From: Halobacterium sp. DL1
GTDB lineage: Archaea > Halobacteriota > Halobacteria > Halobacteriales > Halobacteriaceae
Assembly (NCBI GenBank): GCA_000230955.3
Contig: CP007060.1
Coordinates: 806,001-870,000 of the forward strand
Direction: 5' to 3'
Length of the DNA stretch: 64,000 nucleotides
Shown here in pieces: positions 34,140-42,258 of this stretch. A program made the translations under genes and the position numbers. How positions within the stretch are numbered: the stretch's first letter is position 1; each line of letters opens with the position of its first letter. The notes under the pieces were generated by a model, which saw only the letters and a program-made list of their open reading frames with translations, made no database searches and had not been told where the DNA came from.

Positions 34140-35873
34140 TCAGGGGTCGGCGGCGTACACCACGCCGCGCTCGCCGTCCACCGTCACCAGCGTGTTCGCA
34201 GGGACGGTCGCGACGTCGACGTCGCCGACCATCGGGACGTCGAGTTCGCGCGCGACCATCGCCGGGTAGCCGGTCATCCCCGACTGGGCGCTCACGATGC
34301 CCGCCACCTTCGAGAGGTCGCCGCTGAACTCGTCGTCGAACGTCGAGTCCAACACGAGCACCGCCCCCTCAGGCACGTCCGCGAGGTCGCCGTCCTCGAC
34401 GTGCGTGGCAGTCCCGGTCGCGCGGCCGTCGACGACCGACCGCCCGGAGGCGAGCGTCTCGGCGGCGACGTGGACCTTCAGCGTGTTCGTCGTGTTCGCG
34501 CCCTCCAGTTCGGTCATCATCCCAACGAGCACGACCACGGTGTCGCCGCTCTCGACCAGGCCGGAGTCGACGGCCGCCTGCACCGCGTGCTCGACGACGG
34601 TGGCCGGGTCGCTGTCGACGACCGCCGCGTACTCCGCGTGGACGCCCCAGTTGAGGCCGAGCTGGCGGCGAACCCTGTTGGACGGGGTCGCACAGACGAC
34701 GGGGACGCGCGGCCGGAACTTCGCCGCCTTCCGCGCCGTGTACCCCGACTCGGAGGCGACAACCACCGCGCTCGCGTCGATGTCCCGGGCGAGGTAGCGC
34801 GCCGACCGCGCCAGCGCGTCGGTCTTGGCCGCACCGTCGGACTCGGGCACGCGCTGCTCCATGAGTTCCGCGTACTCGTCGCTGGCCTCCACCTGGCGCA
34901 CGATGCGGTCCATCGTCTCGACCACGCGCGTCGGGTCGTCGCCGACGGCCGTCTCCGCGGAGAGCATGACCGCGTCGGTGCCGTCGAGGACCGCGTTCGC
35001 GACGTCGGAAGCCTCTGCGCGGGTCGGCCGCCGCGCGTGCACCATCGAGTCGAGCATCTCCGTCGCCGTGATGACCGGGACGCCCGCCTCGTGGCACCGC
35101 CGGATGATGCGCTTCTGGATCATCGGCACGTCCTCCATCGGGCACTCCACGCCGAGGTCGCCGCGGGCCACCATCACGCCGCTGGCGGCCTCTACGATGC
35201 CCTCGAGGTTCTCCACCGCCCCCCGCCGCTCTATCTTCGCCACGATGGGGATGTCGGCACCGAAGGACTCGACGACGCGGCCGACCTCCAGGACGTCCTC
35301 GGCGTCCCGGACGAAACTCGCCGCGAGGTAGTCGACGTTCTGTTCTGCGGCGAACTCGATGTCGCGGCGGTCCTTCTCGGTCACCACGTCGAGGCCGAGC
35401 TCCGCGCCCGGCACGTTCACGCCCTTCTGGCTACCCAGGTCGCCGCCGGACTCGACGCGAGCGAAGACGCGCTCGCCCTCGACCCGTTCGACCACCGTCT
35501 CGATGCGCCCGTCGTCGAGCAGCACCCTGGTCCCGGGGTCGACCGCCGCGATACTCGTCGAGAGCCCCACCGTCTCGCCGGTCGTCTCACCGTCCGGGAC
35601 GAACTCGACGAGGCTGCCGGACTCGAGGTGAACTGGCGACTCGGTCGCTGCGGTCCGCACCTCCGGCCCCTGCGTGTCCAGCATCACCGCCAGCGGCTTC
35701 TCGGTCTCGTCGTCCACGCGCCGCGCGGTGTCGACGAGCGCCGCCCGGTCCTTCAGCGTCCCGTGGCTGGCGTTCACCCGGGCGACGGTCATTCCGGCGT
35801 CCGCCAGCGCCCGCACCGACGCCTCGTCGTCGGTCGCGGGCCCAAGCGTGCAGACGATCTTGGCGTTCCTCAT
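34140..35873 (-). CDS. pyk: Pyruvate kinase with extra C-terminal swivel domain
   Basis: 577 residues from ATG 35873 (MRNAKIVCTLGPATDDEASV). The barrel carries ARVNASHG, MLDTQGPEVRT, IVAKIERRGAVEN, VARGDLGVECP and ITATEMLDSM, all catalytic or metal-site blocks; residues 75-150 form the B domain. After the usual regulatory C domain (to about 470), a further 100 residues (EGAVLVLDSTFDDEFSGDLS, GIVSAQSGMTGYPAMVAREL) resemble the PEP-utilising swivel domain, but with TGYP instead of a phospho-His. It makes ATP from PEP in glycolysis. Confidence 0.95.
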   Translation of the reverse strand: MRNAKIVCTLGPATDDEASVRALADAGMTVARVNASHGTLKDRAALVDTARRVDDETEKPLAVMLDTQGPEVRTAATESPVHLESGSLVEFVPDGETTGETVGLSTSIAAVDPGTRVLLDDGRIETVVERVEGERVFARVESGGDLGSQKGVNVPGAELGLDVVTEKDRRDIEFAAEQNVDYLAASFVRDAEDVLEVGRVVESFGADIPIVAKIERRGAVENLEGIVEAASGVMVARGDLGVECPMEDVPMIQKRIIRRCHEAGVPVITATEMLDSMVHARRPTRAEASDVANAVLDGTDAVMLSAETAVGDDPTRVVETMDRIVRQVEASDEYAELMEQRVPESDGAAKTDALARSARYLARDIDASAVVVASESGYTARKAAKFRPRVPVVCATPSNRVRRQLGLNWGVHAEYAAVVDSDPATVVEHAVQAAVDSGLVESGDTVVVLVGMMTELEGANTTNTLKVHVAAETLASGRSVVDGRATGTATHVEDGDLADVPEGAVLVLDSTFDDEFSGDLSKVAGIVSAQSGMTGYPAMVARELDVPMVGDVDVATVPANTLVTVDGERGVVYAADP

Positions 35874-35971
35874 TGCCCGGCGATACGCCGCCCCCCGGGA
35901 AAAACCCACGTGGGGGACGGCTGCCACACCGGGCCACAGTCGTTTTGACCCCGGCCAGCGAACAGGAACGC

Positions 35972-36259
35972 ATGCAGACCTACGCCGCCTTCGCCAACGT
36001 CGAGACCGGGGAGTACCAGAACACGCAGGAACTCGCGTCCATCTGGGGGGACCTCCGCCAGGACCTCGAGAACCGGAACTGCGAACTCCGGGACGCCTAC
36101 ATCCTTCTGGGCGAGCGCGACGTGCTCCTCCTCCTCGACGCCGAGGACCGACAGGCCGCGCTCGAGGCCTCTATCGCGGCACAGCACTACGGCATCGGGC
36201 TGGAGACGATGGAAGCCATCCACGTCGACGACCTCGGTCAGTTCGTCGACGACGCCTAG
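35972..36259 (+). CDS. GYD-domain-like small protein (95 aa)
   Basis: 95 residues from ATG 35972. The sequence MQTYAAFANVETGEYQNTQE, LRDAYILLGERDVLLLLDAE and QHYGIGLETMEAIHVDDLGQ follows the alternating beta-alpha-beta ferredoxin-like GYD fold (small dimeric proteins of unknown activity, often near metabolic genes). It is divergent from pyruvate kinase with 98 bases between; a CGTTTTGACC box about 30 bases before the ATG suggests a leaderless transcript. Confidence 0.75.
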   Translation: MQTYAAFANVETGEYQNTQELASIWGDLRQDLENRNCELRDAYILLGERDVLLLLDAEDRQAALEASIAAQHYGIGLETMEAIHVDDLGQFVDDA

Positions 36260-36350
36260 TACGCCCCTTTTGCGCTATCCGTCGAAAGAACGCTCGCGCT
36301 ACTCGGCTGGCGAAAACTCGCCTCGACTACTGCGTAGCTTCAAGTGACAA

Positions 36351-36367
36351 GCCGGGACCAACCCGGC
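36351..36367 (-). terminator. Hairpin downstream of metG
   Basis: GCCGGG-ACCAA-CCCGGC, a perfect 6-bp stem, 82 bases after the metG stop. It could protect or end the metG transcript or that of the convergent GYD gene; no T-tract is attached. Confidence 0.3.
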
Positions 36368-36448
36368 GCGTGACCTGAGACGCCGCCCGGTGCGCCCGGA
36401 CTCGGTAGCGCGGCGCCGCGTACCGGAGCAGTCCGCCGCCTGTTCGCC

Positions 36449-38500
36449 CTACTTGACCTTCGTGCCGGGGACGCTGTCGCCGTGGGTCGTGAGGAGGTCC
36501 GCGGCCTCGCCGGCGGCGAGCACCATCCCGTTGGACTCAACGCCGAACAGCTCCGCTTTCTCGAGGTTCGCGACAACGACGACCTTCGTGCCGGGGAGGG
36601 CGTCGAGGTCGTGGAGCTGTTTGATACCGGCGACGATCTGGCGGACCTCGTGGCCGATGTCGACCTCGAGGCGCGCGAGGTCGTCCGCGCCCTCGATTCC
36701 CTCAGCGGTCTGGATTTCGCCGACGCGCAGGTCGAGGCTCTGGAACTCCTCGAAGCCGATGCGGTCGTCGGCCAGCGGTTCGAGTTCGACGTCTGATTCT
36801 TCGCCTCCCTCCGTCTCCTCGGAGTCGTCGGCGCTCGCGGCCTCGATCTTCTCCTGGAGCGTCTCGTCCAGTTCCGCGACCCGGTCGTCCTCGACCTTGG
36901 TGAACAGCTCCTCGGGCTCGCCGAACTCCGCGGGTGGCTCCTGCAGACAGTCCGCGATGGTGGCGTCCGCGACTGTGTCCGCCTCTTCGAGTTGCTGCCA
37001 GACCTCCTCGGCCTTCTCCGGCGTGAACGGCTGGAGCAGCACGGCGACGGCCTTCACCAGCTGCACGCAGTCGCGGATGACCGGCGTGGCCTCCTCGTCG
37101 TCGAGCTTCCAGGGCTCGTTGCGCTGGATGTACTCGTTGCCGAACCGCGCGAGTGCGACCGTGCGCTCGCCCGCCGTCCGCAGGTCGTAGTCGTTGAGCG
37201 CGTCCTCGTAGTCGTCCATCGCCTGCGCGATCTCGGTCTCCACCTCGTCGGAGAGGCCGGCCTCCGGCGTGCCGCCGAAGTTCCGATTCGCGAACAGCAA
37301 CGCGCGGTAGACGAAGTTGCCGACGACGTCCGCGAGTTCGCTGTTCACGCGCTCCGCGAAGCGGTCCCACGAGAAGTTCACGTCGCGCTCGAACCCGCTG
37401 GCGGTCGTCATGTAGTACCGCAGGAGGTCGGGATCGAACCCTTCGTCGAGATACTCCTCGGCCCAGATGGCGCGGTTCTTCGACGTCGAGAGCCCCTTAC
37501 CGTCGATGTTCACGAAGCCGGCCGCGCAGACCGCTCGCGGCTCGGCGTAGTCTGCGGCCTCCAGCATCGCCGGCCAGTAGACCGTGTGGTGCTGGATGAT
37601 GTCGCGGCCGATGACGTGGACGATCTCGCCGTCGCCGTCCTTCCAGACGGACTCCCAGTCGAGGTCGCCCGCGCGCTCGCTGTACTGCTTCGTCGCGGAG
37701 ACGTACTCGATGGGGGCATCCACCCAGACGTAGAGCACGAGGTCCTCGGCGCCCTCGCCCGGGTAGTCGATACCCCAGTCCATGTCCCGGGTGATGCAGA
37801 GGTCCTGCAGTTCGCCCTCGATCCACTCCCGTGGCTGGTTCTGGGCGTTGCTCGTCCCCTCGACCCGGTTGATGAATCCCTGGAGATGTTCCTGGAGGGC
37901 AGACAGCCGCAGGAACTTGTGCTCGCGGCGGCGGTACTCCGCGGGGTTGCCGGTGATGGTCGAGACGGGGTCTTCGATCTCGCCGGGTTCGAGGTGGCGC
38001 TGGCAGCCCTCGTCGCACTCATCGCCGCGGGCGTGCTCGCCGCAGTACGGGCACGTCCCCTCGACGAAGCGGTCGGGGAGCCACTGGTCGGCCTCCGGGT
38101 CGTAGGCGACGTCGATCTCCTTCTCGTGGACGTAGCCGTTGTCCTCCCAGGCGCGGACGAACTCCTTGGTCAGTTCCGTGTTCGTCTCGTCGTGGGTGTG
38201 GCCGTACTGGTCGAAGTCGACGTTGAACTTCGGGAACGTCTCCCGGTACTGCTTGTGGTGGCGGAGCGCGAACTCCTCGGGGTCGACGCCTTCCTCAGCC
38301 GCGTTCACGGCGATGGGGGTGCCATGCATGTCGCTGCCACAGACGTAGACGGCCTGCTGGCCGAGTTTCTGGAGCGCGCGGGTGAACGCGTCCGCGCTCA
38401 CGTAGCTCCGGAGGTGTCCGATGTGGAGGTCGCCGTTGGCGTACGGCAACCCCGCCGTGACCACCGCTGGGTCGTCCGTGGGGTAGTCCTCGTAGCTCAT
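36449..38500 (-). CDS. metG: Methionyl-tRNA synthetase
   Basis: 683 residues from ATG 38500. Class I motifs: HIGH at 26-29 (ANGDLHIGHLRSY) and KGLSTSKN for KMSKS. A zinc knob is visible (TCPYCGEHARGDECDEGC). The anticodon-binding helices follow, and after an acidic, disordered Glu/Ser linker the C-terminal EMAP/Trbp tRNA-binding domain starts (FQSLDLRVGEIQTAEGIEGA to the end). It charges both initiator and elongator tRNA-Met. Its promoter has a TATA-like TTTAG about 28 bases before ATG, flanked by inverted arms. Confidence 0.96.
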   Translation of the reverse strand: MSYEDYPTDDPAVVTAGLPYANGDLHIGHLRSYVSADAFTRALQKLGQQAVYVCGSDMHGTPIAVNAAEEGVDPEEFALRHHKQYRETFPKFNVDFDQYGHTHDETNTELTKEFVRAWEDNGYVHEKEIDVAYDPEADQWLPDRFVEGTCPYCGEHARGDECDEGCQRHLEPGEIEDPVSTITGNPAEYRRREHKFLRLSALQEHLQGFINRVEGTSNAQNQPREWIEGELQDLCITRDMDWGIDYPGEGAEDLVLYVWVDAPIEYVSATKQYSERAGDLDWESVWKDGDGEIVHVIGRDIIQHHTVYWPAMLEAADYAEPRAVCAAGFVNIDGKGLSTSKNRAIWAEEYLDEGFDPDLLRYYMTTASGFERDVNFSWDRFAERVNSELADVVGNFVYRALLFANRNFGGTPEAGLSDEVETEIAQAMDDYEDALNDYDLRTAGERTVALARFGNEYIQRNEPWKLDDEEATPVIRDCVQLVKAVAVLLQPFTPEKAEEVWQQLEEADTVADATIADCLQEPPAEFGEPEELFTKVEDDRVAELDETLQEKIEAASADDSEETEGGEESDVELEPLADDRIGFEEFQSLDLRVGEIQTAEGIEGADDLARLEVDIGHEVRQIVAGIKQLHDLDALPGTKVVVVANLEKAELFGVESNGMVLAAGEAADLLTTHGDSVPGTKVK

Positions 38501-38519
38501 ACTCCCTCGTTCTGCTGGC

Positions 38520-38536
38520 GCGGGCCTAAAGCCCGC
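38520..38536 (-). promoter_or_regulatory. metG TATA element within a perfect inverted repeat
   Basis: On the metG strand GCGGGC-TTTAG-GCCCGC: 6-base arms around a TATA-like centre, about 28 bases before the ATG. The mRNA would be leaderless. Confidence 0.4.
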
Positions 38537-38675
38537 TGGTTGTGTCGTGACATTCCGGTTCCCTGTGGCGTGGCTGCTCGGCGATTCCTGCGGGGAGAAC
38601 GGTGTTCGCGCCCGCCAGGCGATCGCATGAGGGCCCGAGGGCAGGCGGTTCGCACCACCGCCAGAAATTCGTTCC

Positions 38676-38915
38676 TCAGCGCTCGACGGTGACCCCGCCG
38701 AACAGCGCCAGTCCGGTCAACACGAGGTCGACGCCCTCACCGCTGGTGGCCGGCGGCCGCGGTCCTCGCTCCCGCCGAACAGCGAGGGGAAGAAGTCCCA
38801 CAGTGAATCTGTGGGGACGAAATCGGTCGTGGTCAACAGCAAGAGGACGCCGACGAGGATGATGAGCCACCCGTGGTCGTCCGGTCGGAACGGGGACGTG
38901 ACATACCCAGGCGTG
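38676..38915 (-). pseudogene. Degraded small membrane protein, frame-shifted
   Basis: On the minus strand one frame encodes PFRPDDHGWLIILVGVLLLL then TDFVPTDSLWDFFPSLFGG and stops at 38717-38719; a second frame continues with VDLVLTGLALFGGVTVER to a TGA at 38676. Together they look like a two-helix membrane protein of the LiaF-like/cell-wall-response type interrupted by a frameshift and loss of the middle. The N-terminal part has no start. This is the only meaningful content of the 461-base space between metG and the VTT gene. Confidence 0.35.
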
Positions 38916-38961
38916 AACGCCAGCCGACATAACCGTTGTCACGATTCTCCGGGCCCGCGTC

Positions 38962-39525
38962 TCAGACCACGAACAGCGCGCCCTCGAGGACGAGGATGGT
39001 GACACCGAGGCGGCCGACGCTGCCCGCGAACGTGGCCGCGGCGAACTTCGCGTACTCCTTCTCGATGACGGAGAACGCGTAGATGGAGAGCGTGTCCGGG
39101 AAGCCGGGGACCGAGAGGCCGAGGGCCATCCCGGCGTAGCCGTACCGCCGAACGAGTTCGACCATGCGGGCCTTCGACCAGGCGACAGGGTCGAACCCCA
39201 CGCGGCGCAACGCTCGCACGACGAGGCCCGAGTGGCTGGCGCCGTAGCCGACGTACAACGCGATGACGCTGCCGAGTGCCTTCCCGGCGCTGCTGACGAG
39301 GACGACGACGGCGACGAGGATGGGGCCGGGGACGCCGAGTCCCAGCGTCGCACCCGCCGCGCAGACGTAGCCCGCGGGACAGAGCACGATCTCGCTGGGG
39401 AGCGGGAGGACGAACGCGATGAGGAACGAGTAGAGGAAGATGATCGCCAGGCCCTCCGCTCCGGACGCGGCCCGGACGCCGTTCTCGAAGGTGTGCAGGT
39501 CGATGCCGAACAGGAGGGCGGTCAC
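38962..39525 (-). CDS. VTT-domain (SNARE-associated/YqaA-like) membrane protein
   Basis: 187 residues, GTG start at 39525. Four to five membrane helices with the VTT pattern: AFVLPLPSEIVLCPAGYVC, VLVSSAGKALGSVIALYVGY (re-entrant helix with G-x-x-x-G and charged Lys), YGYAGMALGLSVPGFPDTLS, and a terminal helix. The F/x-P-x-P-S-E and x-P-G-F/x-P motifs mark the DedA/VTT superfamily of lipid scramblases and transporters. Substrate in archaea is unknown. It begins 32 bases after the mfnA stop. Confidence 0.8.
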   Translation of the reverse strand: MTALLFGIDLHTFENGVRAASGAEGLAIIFLYSFLIAFVLPLPSEIVLCPAGYVCAAGATLGLGVPGPILVAVVVLVSSAGKALGSVIALYVGYGASHSGLVVRALRRVGFDPVAWSKARMVELVRRYGYAGMALGLSVPGFPDTLSIYAFSVIEKEYAKFAAATFAGSVGRLGVTILVLEGALFVV

Positions 39526-39556
39526 TGCCGGAGAGTCACCCCCGAGTGTGAAAATG

Positions 39557-40621
39557 CTACTGGATGTTCGCTATATCTGCGAGGAACCGGTCGAGCATCC
39601 CACGAGTGACGTGGGGCATGCAGACGACGCGGAGTTCGCCGCCGGCCATGCGCGAGATACGCCAGCCCCGCTCGCGGAGCGCCGCGAACTCGTCGTCGGG
39701 GAGGTCGGCGGCGACCAGCGGGAGCACCGGGTCGACGACGTCGTAGCCGCGACCCTCGAGTTCGGCCGCGAGGAACTCCGCGTTCGCCATCGAGCGCTCG
39801 TACTGCTCGCGGTAGCCCGCGGGCCAGAGCGCCTCCAGGGCGGCGTGGGCACCCGCGACACCCGCCCCGGAGCGCGTGCCGCCGAGCGTCGGCTGGGTCT
39901 CCGATTCGAGGTACGGTGTCCGGATGGACAGCGCGTCTAGCGTCTCCGGGTCGCGTGCGAGGAACCCCCCGGAGGGGATGGGCGCCTGCCCCATCTTGTG
40001 CGGGTCGATGGTCATCGTGTCGACGGGGGCGTCCGCGAAACTCCAGTCGTGGTCCGTGAACGGGAGGACGAAGCCGCCCCAGGCCGCGTCGACGTGGAGG
40101 TTCGCGCCGACGTCCGTGGCCACCTCGCCGAGCGCGGGAATCGGGTCCACGCGCCCGAACTCCGTCGTGCCCGCGACGCCGACGACGAGCGCCGTGTCGT
40201 CGTCCGCGAGGTCGGTGACGGCGCCCACGTCCGCGCGGTGGTCGTCGTCCAGCGGCGCTAGTCTGAGTTCGACGTCGAGGACCTCTGCGGCCTTCTGGAA
40301 GCTGAAGTGCGCGCTCTCCGGCGCGACGACGTTCACGTCGCCGTCCGCGAGGTTGCGGGCGGCCCGCACCGCCTGCAGGTTCGCCTCGGTACCGCCGGAG
40401 CCGACGTAGCCGTGGGGGTCGTCGAGGCCGACCACGTCGCCGAGCATTCCGACTGCCTCCGCCTCCAGTTCGGATACGGCGGGGTAGGTCGCGGGGTCGC
40501 CGGGGTTGTCCGCGAGGAACTCGACGGCCGCCTCGCGTGCCGCCGGGTGGGGCTCGGTACACATCGAGGAGAGCACGCGGTCGAAGTTCTGTGGGGCGGG
40601 TCTGGGCTCCGCACGCGTCAT
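39557..40621 (-). CDS. mfnA: PLP-dependent L-tyrosine/L-aspartate decarboxylase
   Basis: 354 residues from ATG 40621. Group II decarboxylase features: [20 protein letters not shown], substrate and PLP contacts in [13 protein letters not shown], and the Schiff-base Lys K209 in [16 protein letters not shown]. The size and HKMGQAP motif match archaeal MfnA. In methanogens it makes tyramine for methanofuran; in halophiles, which lack methanofuran, the homologue more probably decarboxylates aspartate to beta-alanine for coenzyme A (inference from the family). Confidence 0.92.
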   Translation of the reverse strand: MTRAEPRPAPQNFDRVLSSMCTEPHPAAREAAVEFLADNPGDPATYPAVSELEAEAVGMLGDVVGLDDPHGYVGSGGTEANLQAVRAARNLADGDVNVVAPESAHFSFQKAAEVLDVELRLAPLDDDHRADVGAVTDLADDDTALVVGVAGTTEFGRVDPIPALGEVATDVGANLHVDAAWGGFVLPFTDHDWSFADAPVDTMTIDPHKMGQAPIPSGGFLARDPETLDALSIRTPYLESETQPTLGGTRSGAGVAGAHAALEALWPAGYREQYERSMANAEFLAAELEGRGYDVVDPVLPLVAADLPDDEFAALRERGWRISRMAGGELRVVCMPHVTRGMLDRFLADIANIQ

Positions 40622-40666
40622 AGCTCCGAGAACTGGGAGGAGTGGTTTAGCGGTTCCGCTCTCGGT

Positions 40667-41911
40667 CTACGGCGCCTCCTCGGTCAGGTAGCGGATGCGC
40701 TCGGGAACCGGCGGGTGCTGGTAGTGAAACGTCTCGTAGAGGGGGTGCGGGAACGGGTTGCCGAGGTTCTCGCTAGTGAGGTCCGCGAGCGCGTCCGCGA
40801 GCGGAGCGCCGCTGCCCATCACGTCGACGGCGAAAGCGTCGGCCTCGCGCTCGTTGGCGAGCCAGAGCTTGTTCTGGATGGGCGAGGTCAGTTCGTCGAG
40901 GGGCTGGAGCCACAGCGCCGCGAGCAGCAGGCCGGCGGCTGGCTGCTGAGGGACGGCGAACATCTCGTAGAGCCACGCCGACTCGACGAGGAACTGCGCG
41001 ACGAACAGCAGCACGGCGACCTGCACGGCGCTCGCGGCCACGTTCTGCCAGATGTGCCCCTTCTTCCAGTGGGCGAGTTCGTGGGCGAGCACGCTCTGGA
41101 CCGCCGTCTCGTCCATCTGCTCGACGAGCGTGTCGAAGAGGACGACGCGCTTGGTGCGCCCGAACCCGGTGAAGAAGGCGTTCGAGTGGCTCGACCGGGA
41201 GCTCGCGTTCATCACGTACACCTGGTCGCAGGTGAAGCCGGCGCGCTCGAAGACGTCCTCGACGGCGTCCCGCAGGCTCCCGTCCTCGATGGGGTCGAAG
41301 TCGTAGAACAGCGGCATCACGACCCGCGGGACGAGCACCTGGCTCGCGAGCAGGAACGCCACGACGACGCCCGTCGCGGCCAGCCACCAGAACGCGGGGA
41401 ACCACTCGACGGCGAGCAGCACGCCGCCGCCCAGTATCGCGGTGAAGACGACGGCGACAGCGGTGCCGACGAGCTTGTCGCGCGCGAACAGCTGCGGCGA
41501 CTGCTCGTTGAAGCCGAACGCCTCCTCGACGCCGAAGGTGTCGGCGGCGTCGAAGGGTAGCGACAGCACCTGGAGGGCGACGACGGCACCGACGAACAGC
41601 AGGACGCCGGCGAGCAGGTCGTTCGCCACGACGTCGAACGTCCACTCGACCGCCCCGCCGAACAGGCCCGAGTAGAGCACGAGCAGGACGAACGCGAGCA
41701 CGACGACGCTCTGCAACTGGGACGCCGCGGTGCCGAGCCGGTGGTAGTCGAGCAGCCTGTCGGGGTCCTCGACGCCGCCGGTGTCCGCGAGCCACTCTGC
41801 GCGCTCCCGGACCGTCCGCTCGGCGTACCGGACGTTCAGTGCGGCGAGCACCGCGAAGAACGCCGTCGTGCCGACGACGAGCGCGAGGAAGACCGCGTGA
41901 TAGACGAGCAT
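40667..41911 (-). CDS. M48 (Ste24-like) integral membrane zinc metalloprotease
   Basis: 414 residues from ATG 41911, preferring MLVYHAVFLALVVGTTAFFA over an upstream start that adds nine residues. Zinc site HELAHWKKGH with the third ligand in NEREADAFAVDVMG, and at least six membrane helices in the N-terminal half plus one after HExxH. RSSHSNAFFTGFGRTKRVVL is the canonical stretch before it. It belongs to the CAAX-protease/HtpX superfamily that cleaves membrane proteins or prenylated peptides; archaeal substrates are not known. Confidence 0.92.
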   Translation of the reverse strand: MLVYHAVFLALVVGTTAFFAVLAALNVRYAERTVRERAEWLADTGGVEDPDRLLDYHRLGTAASQLQSVVVLAFVLLVLYSGLFGGAVEWTFDVVANDLLAGVLLFVGAVVALQVLSLPFDAADTFGVEEAFGFNEQSPQLFARDKLVGTAVAVVFTAILGGGVLLAVEWFPAFWWLAATGVVVAFLLASQVLVPRVVMPLFYDFDPIEDGSLRDAVEDVFERAGFTCDQVYVMNASSRSSHSNAFFTGFGRTKRVVLFDTLVEQMDETAVQSVLAHELAHWKKGHIWQNVAASAVQVAVLLFVAQFLVESAWLYEMFAVPQQPAAGLLLAALWLQPLDELTSPIQNKLWLANEREADAFAVDVMGSGAPLADALADLTSENLGNPFPHPLYETFHYQHPPVPERIRYLTEEAP

Positions 41912-42258
41912 ACCGCGTGGTATGGAGAGATTCGTCAAACGTCTGTCGGTGACCGGCGAGAACGAGAACCAGCATTCGCGGTGTGAGCGGTTCGAAGAAC
42001 CCGAGCACCGCGATTCACCGCGCGAATGAAGTGAGCGCGGGCCGACGACTGAGGGACGCGAGGCGCGTAGCGCCTCGGAATGCGCGAACGGCGAAGCCGT
42101 GAGCGCGGAGCGGACCGAAGGAGGAGTGCTTTTCCCAAGTTTTTGCCGAGTGGGGCGCGCTGGAGGCGCACCCCGCGTGGTCCGAGAGAGCTGCGCTCTC
42201 TCGTCATCTCGAAAGAGCGCGGCGCGCTCTTTCGGGGACAGCGCAAAAAGTGGGTTCC
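41912..42258. other. 347-base intergenic region with a ladder of hairpins
   Basis: No gene. It contains several perfect or near-perfect stem-loops: GAGGCGC-GTA-GCGCCTC (42060-42076), a GGGGCGCGC...GGCGCACCCC arm pair (about 42151-42174), CGAGAGAGC-TGC-GCTCTCTCG (42183-42203) and CGAAAGAGCGC-GGC-GCGCTCTTTCG (42210-42234). The last two lie directly after the ppsA stop on its strand. Confidence 0.7.
42245..42249 (-). terminator. T-tract terminator of ppsA
   Basis: On the ppsA strand TTTTT begins nine bases after the TAG. Poly-T is the main archaeal termination signal. Two strong hairpins follow within 65 bases. Confidence 0.5.
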
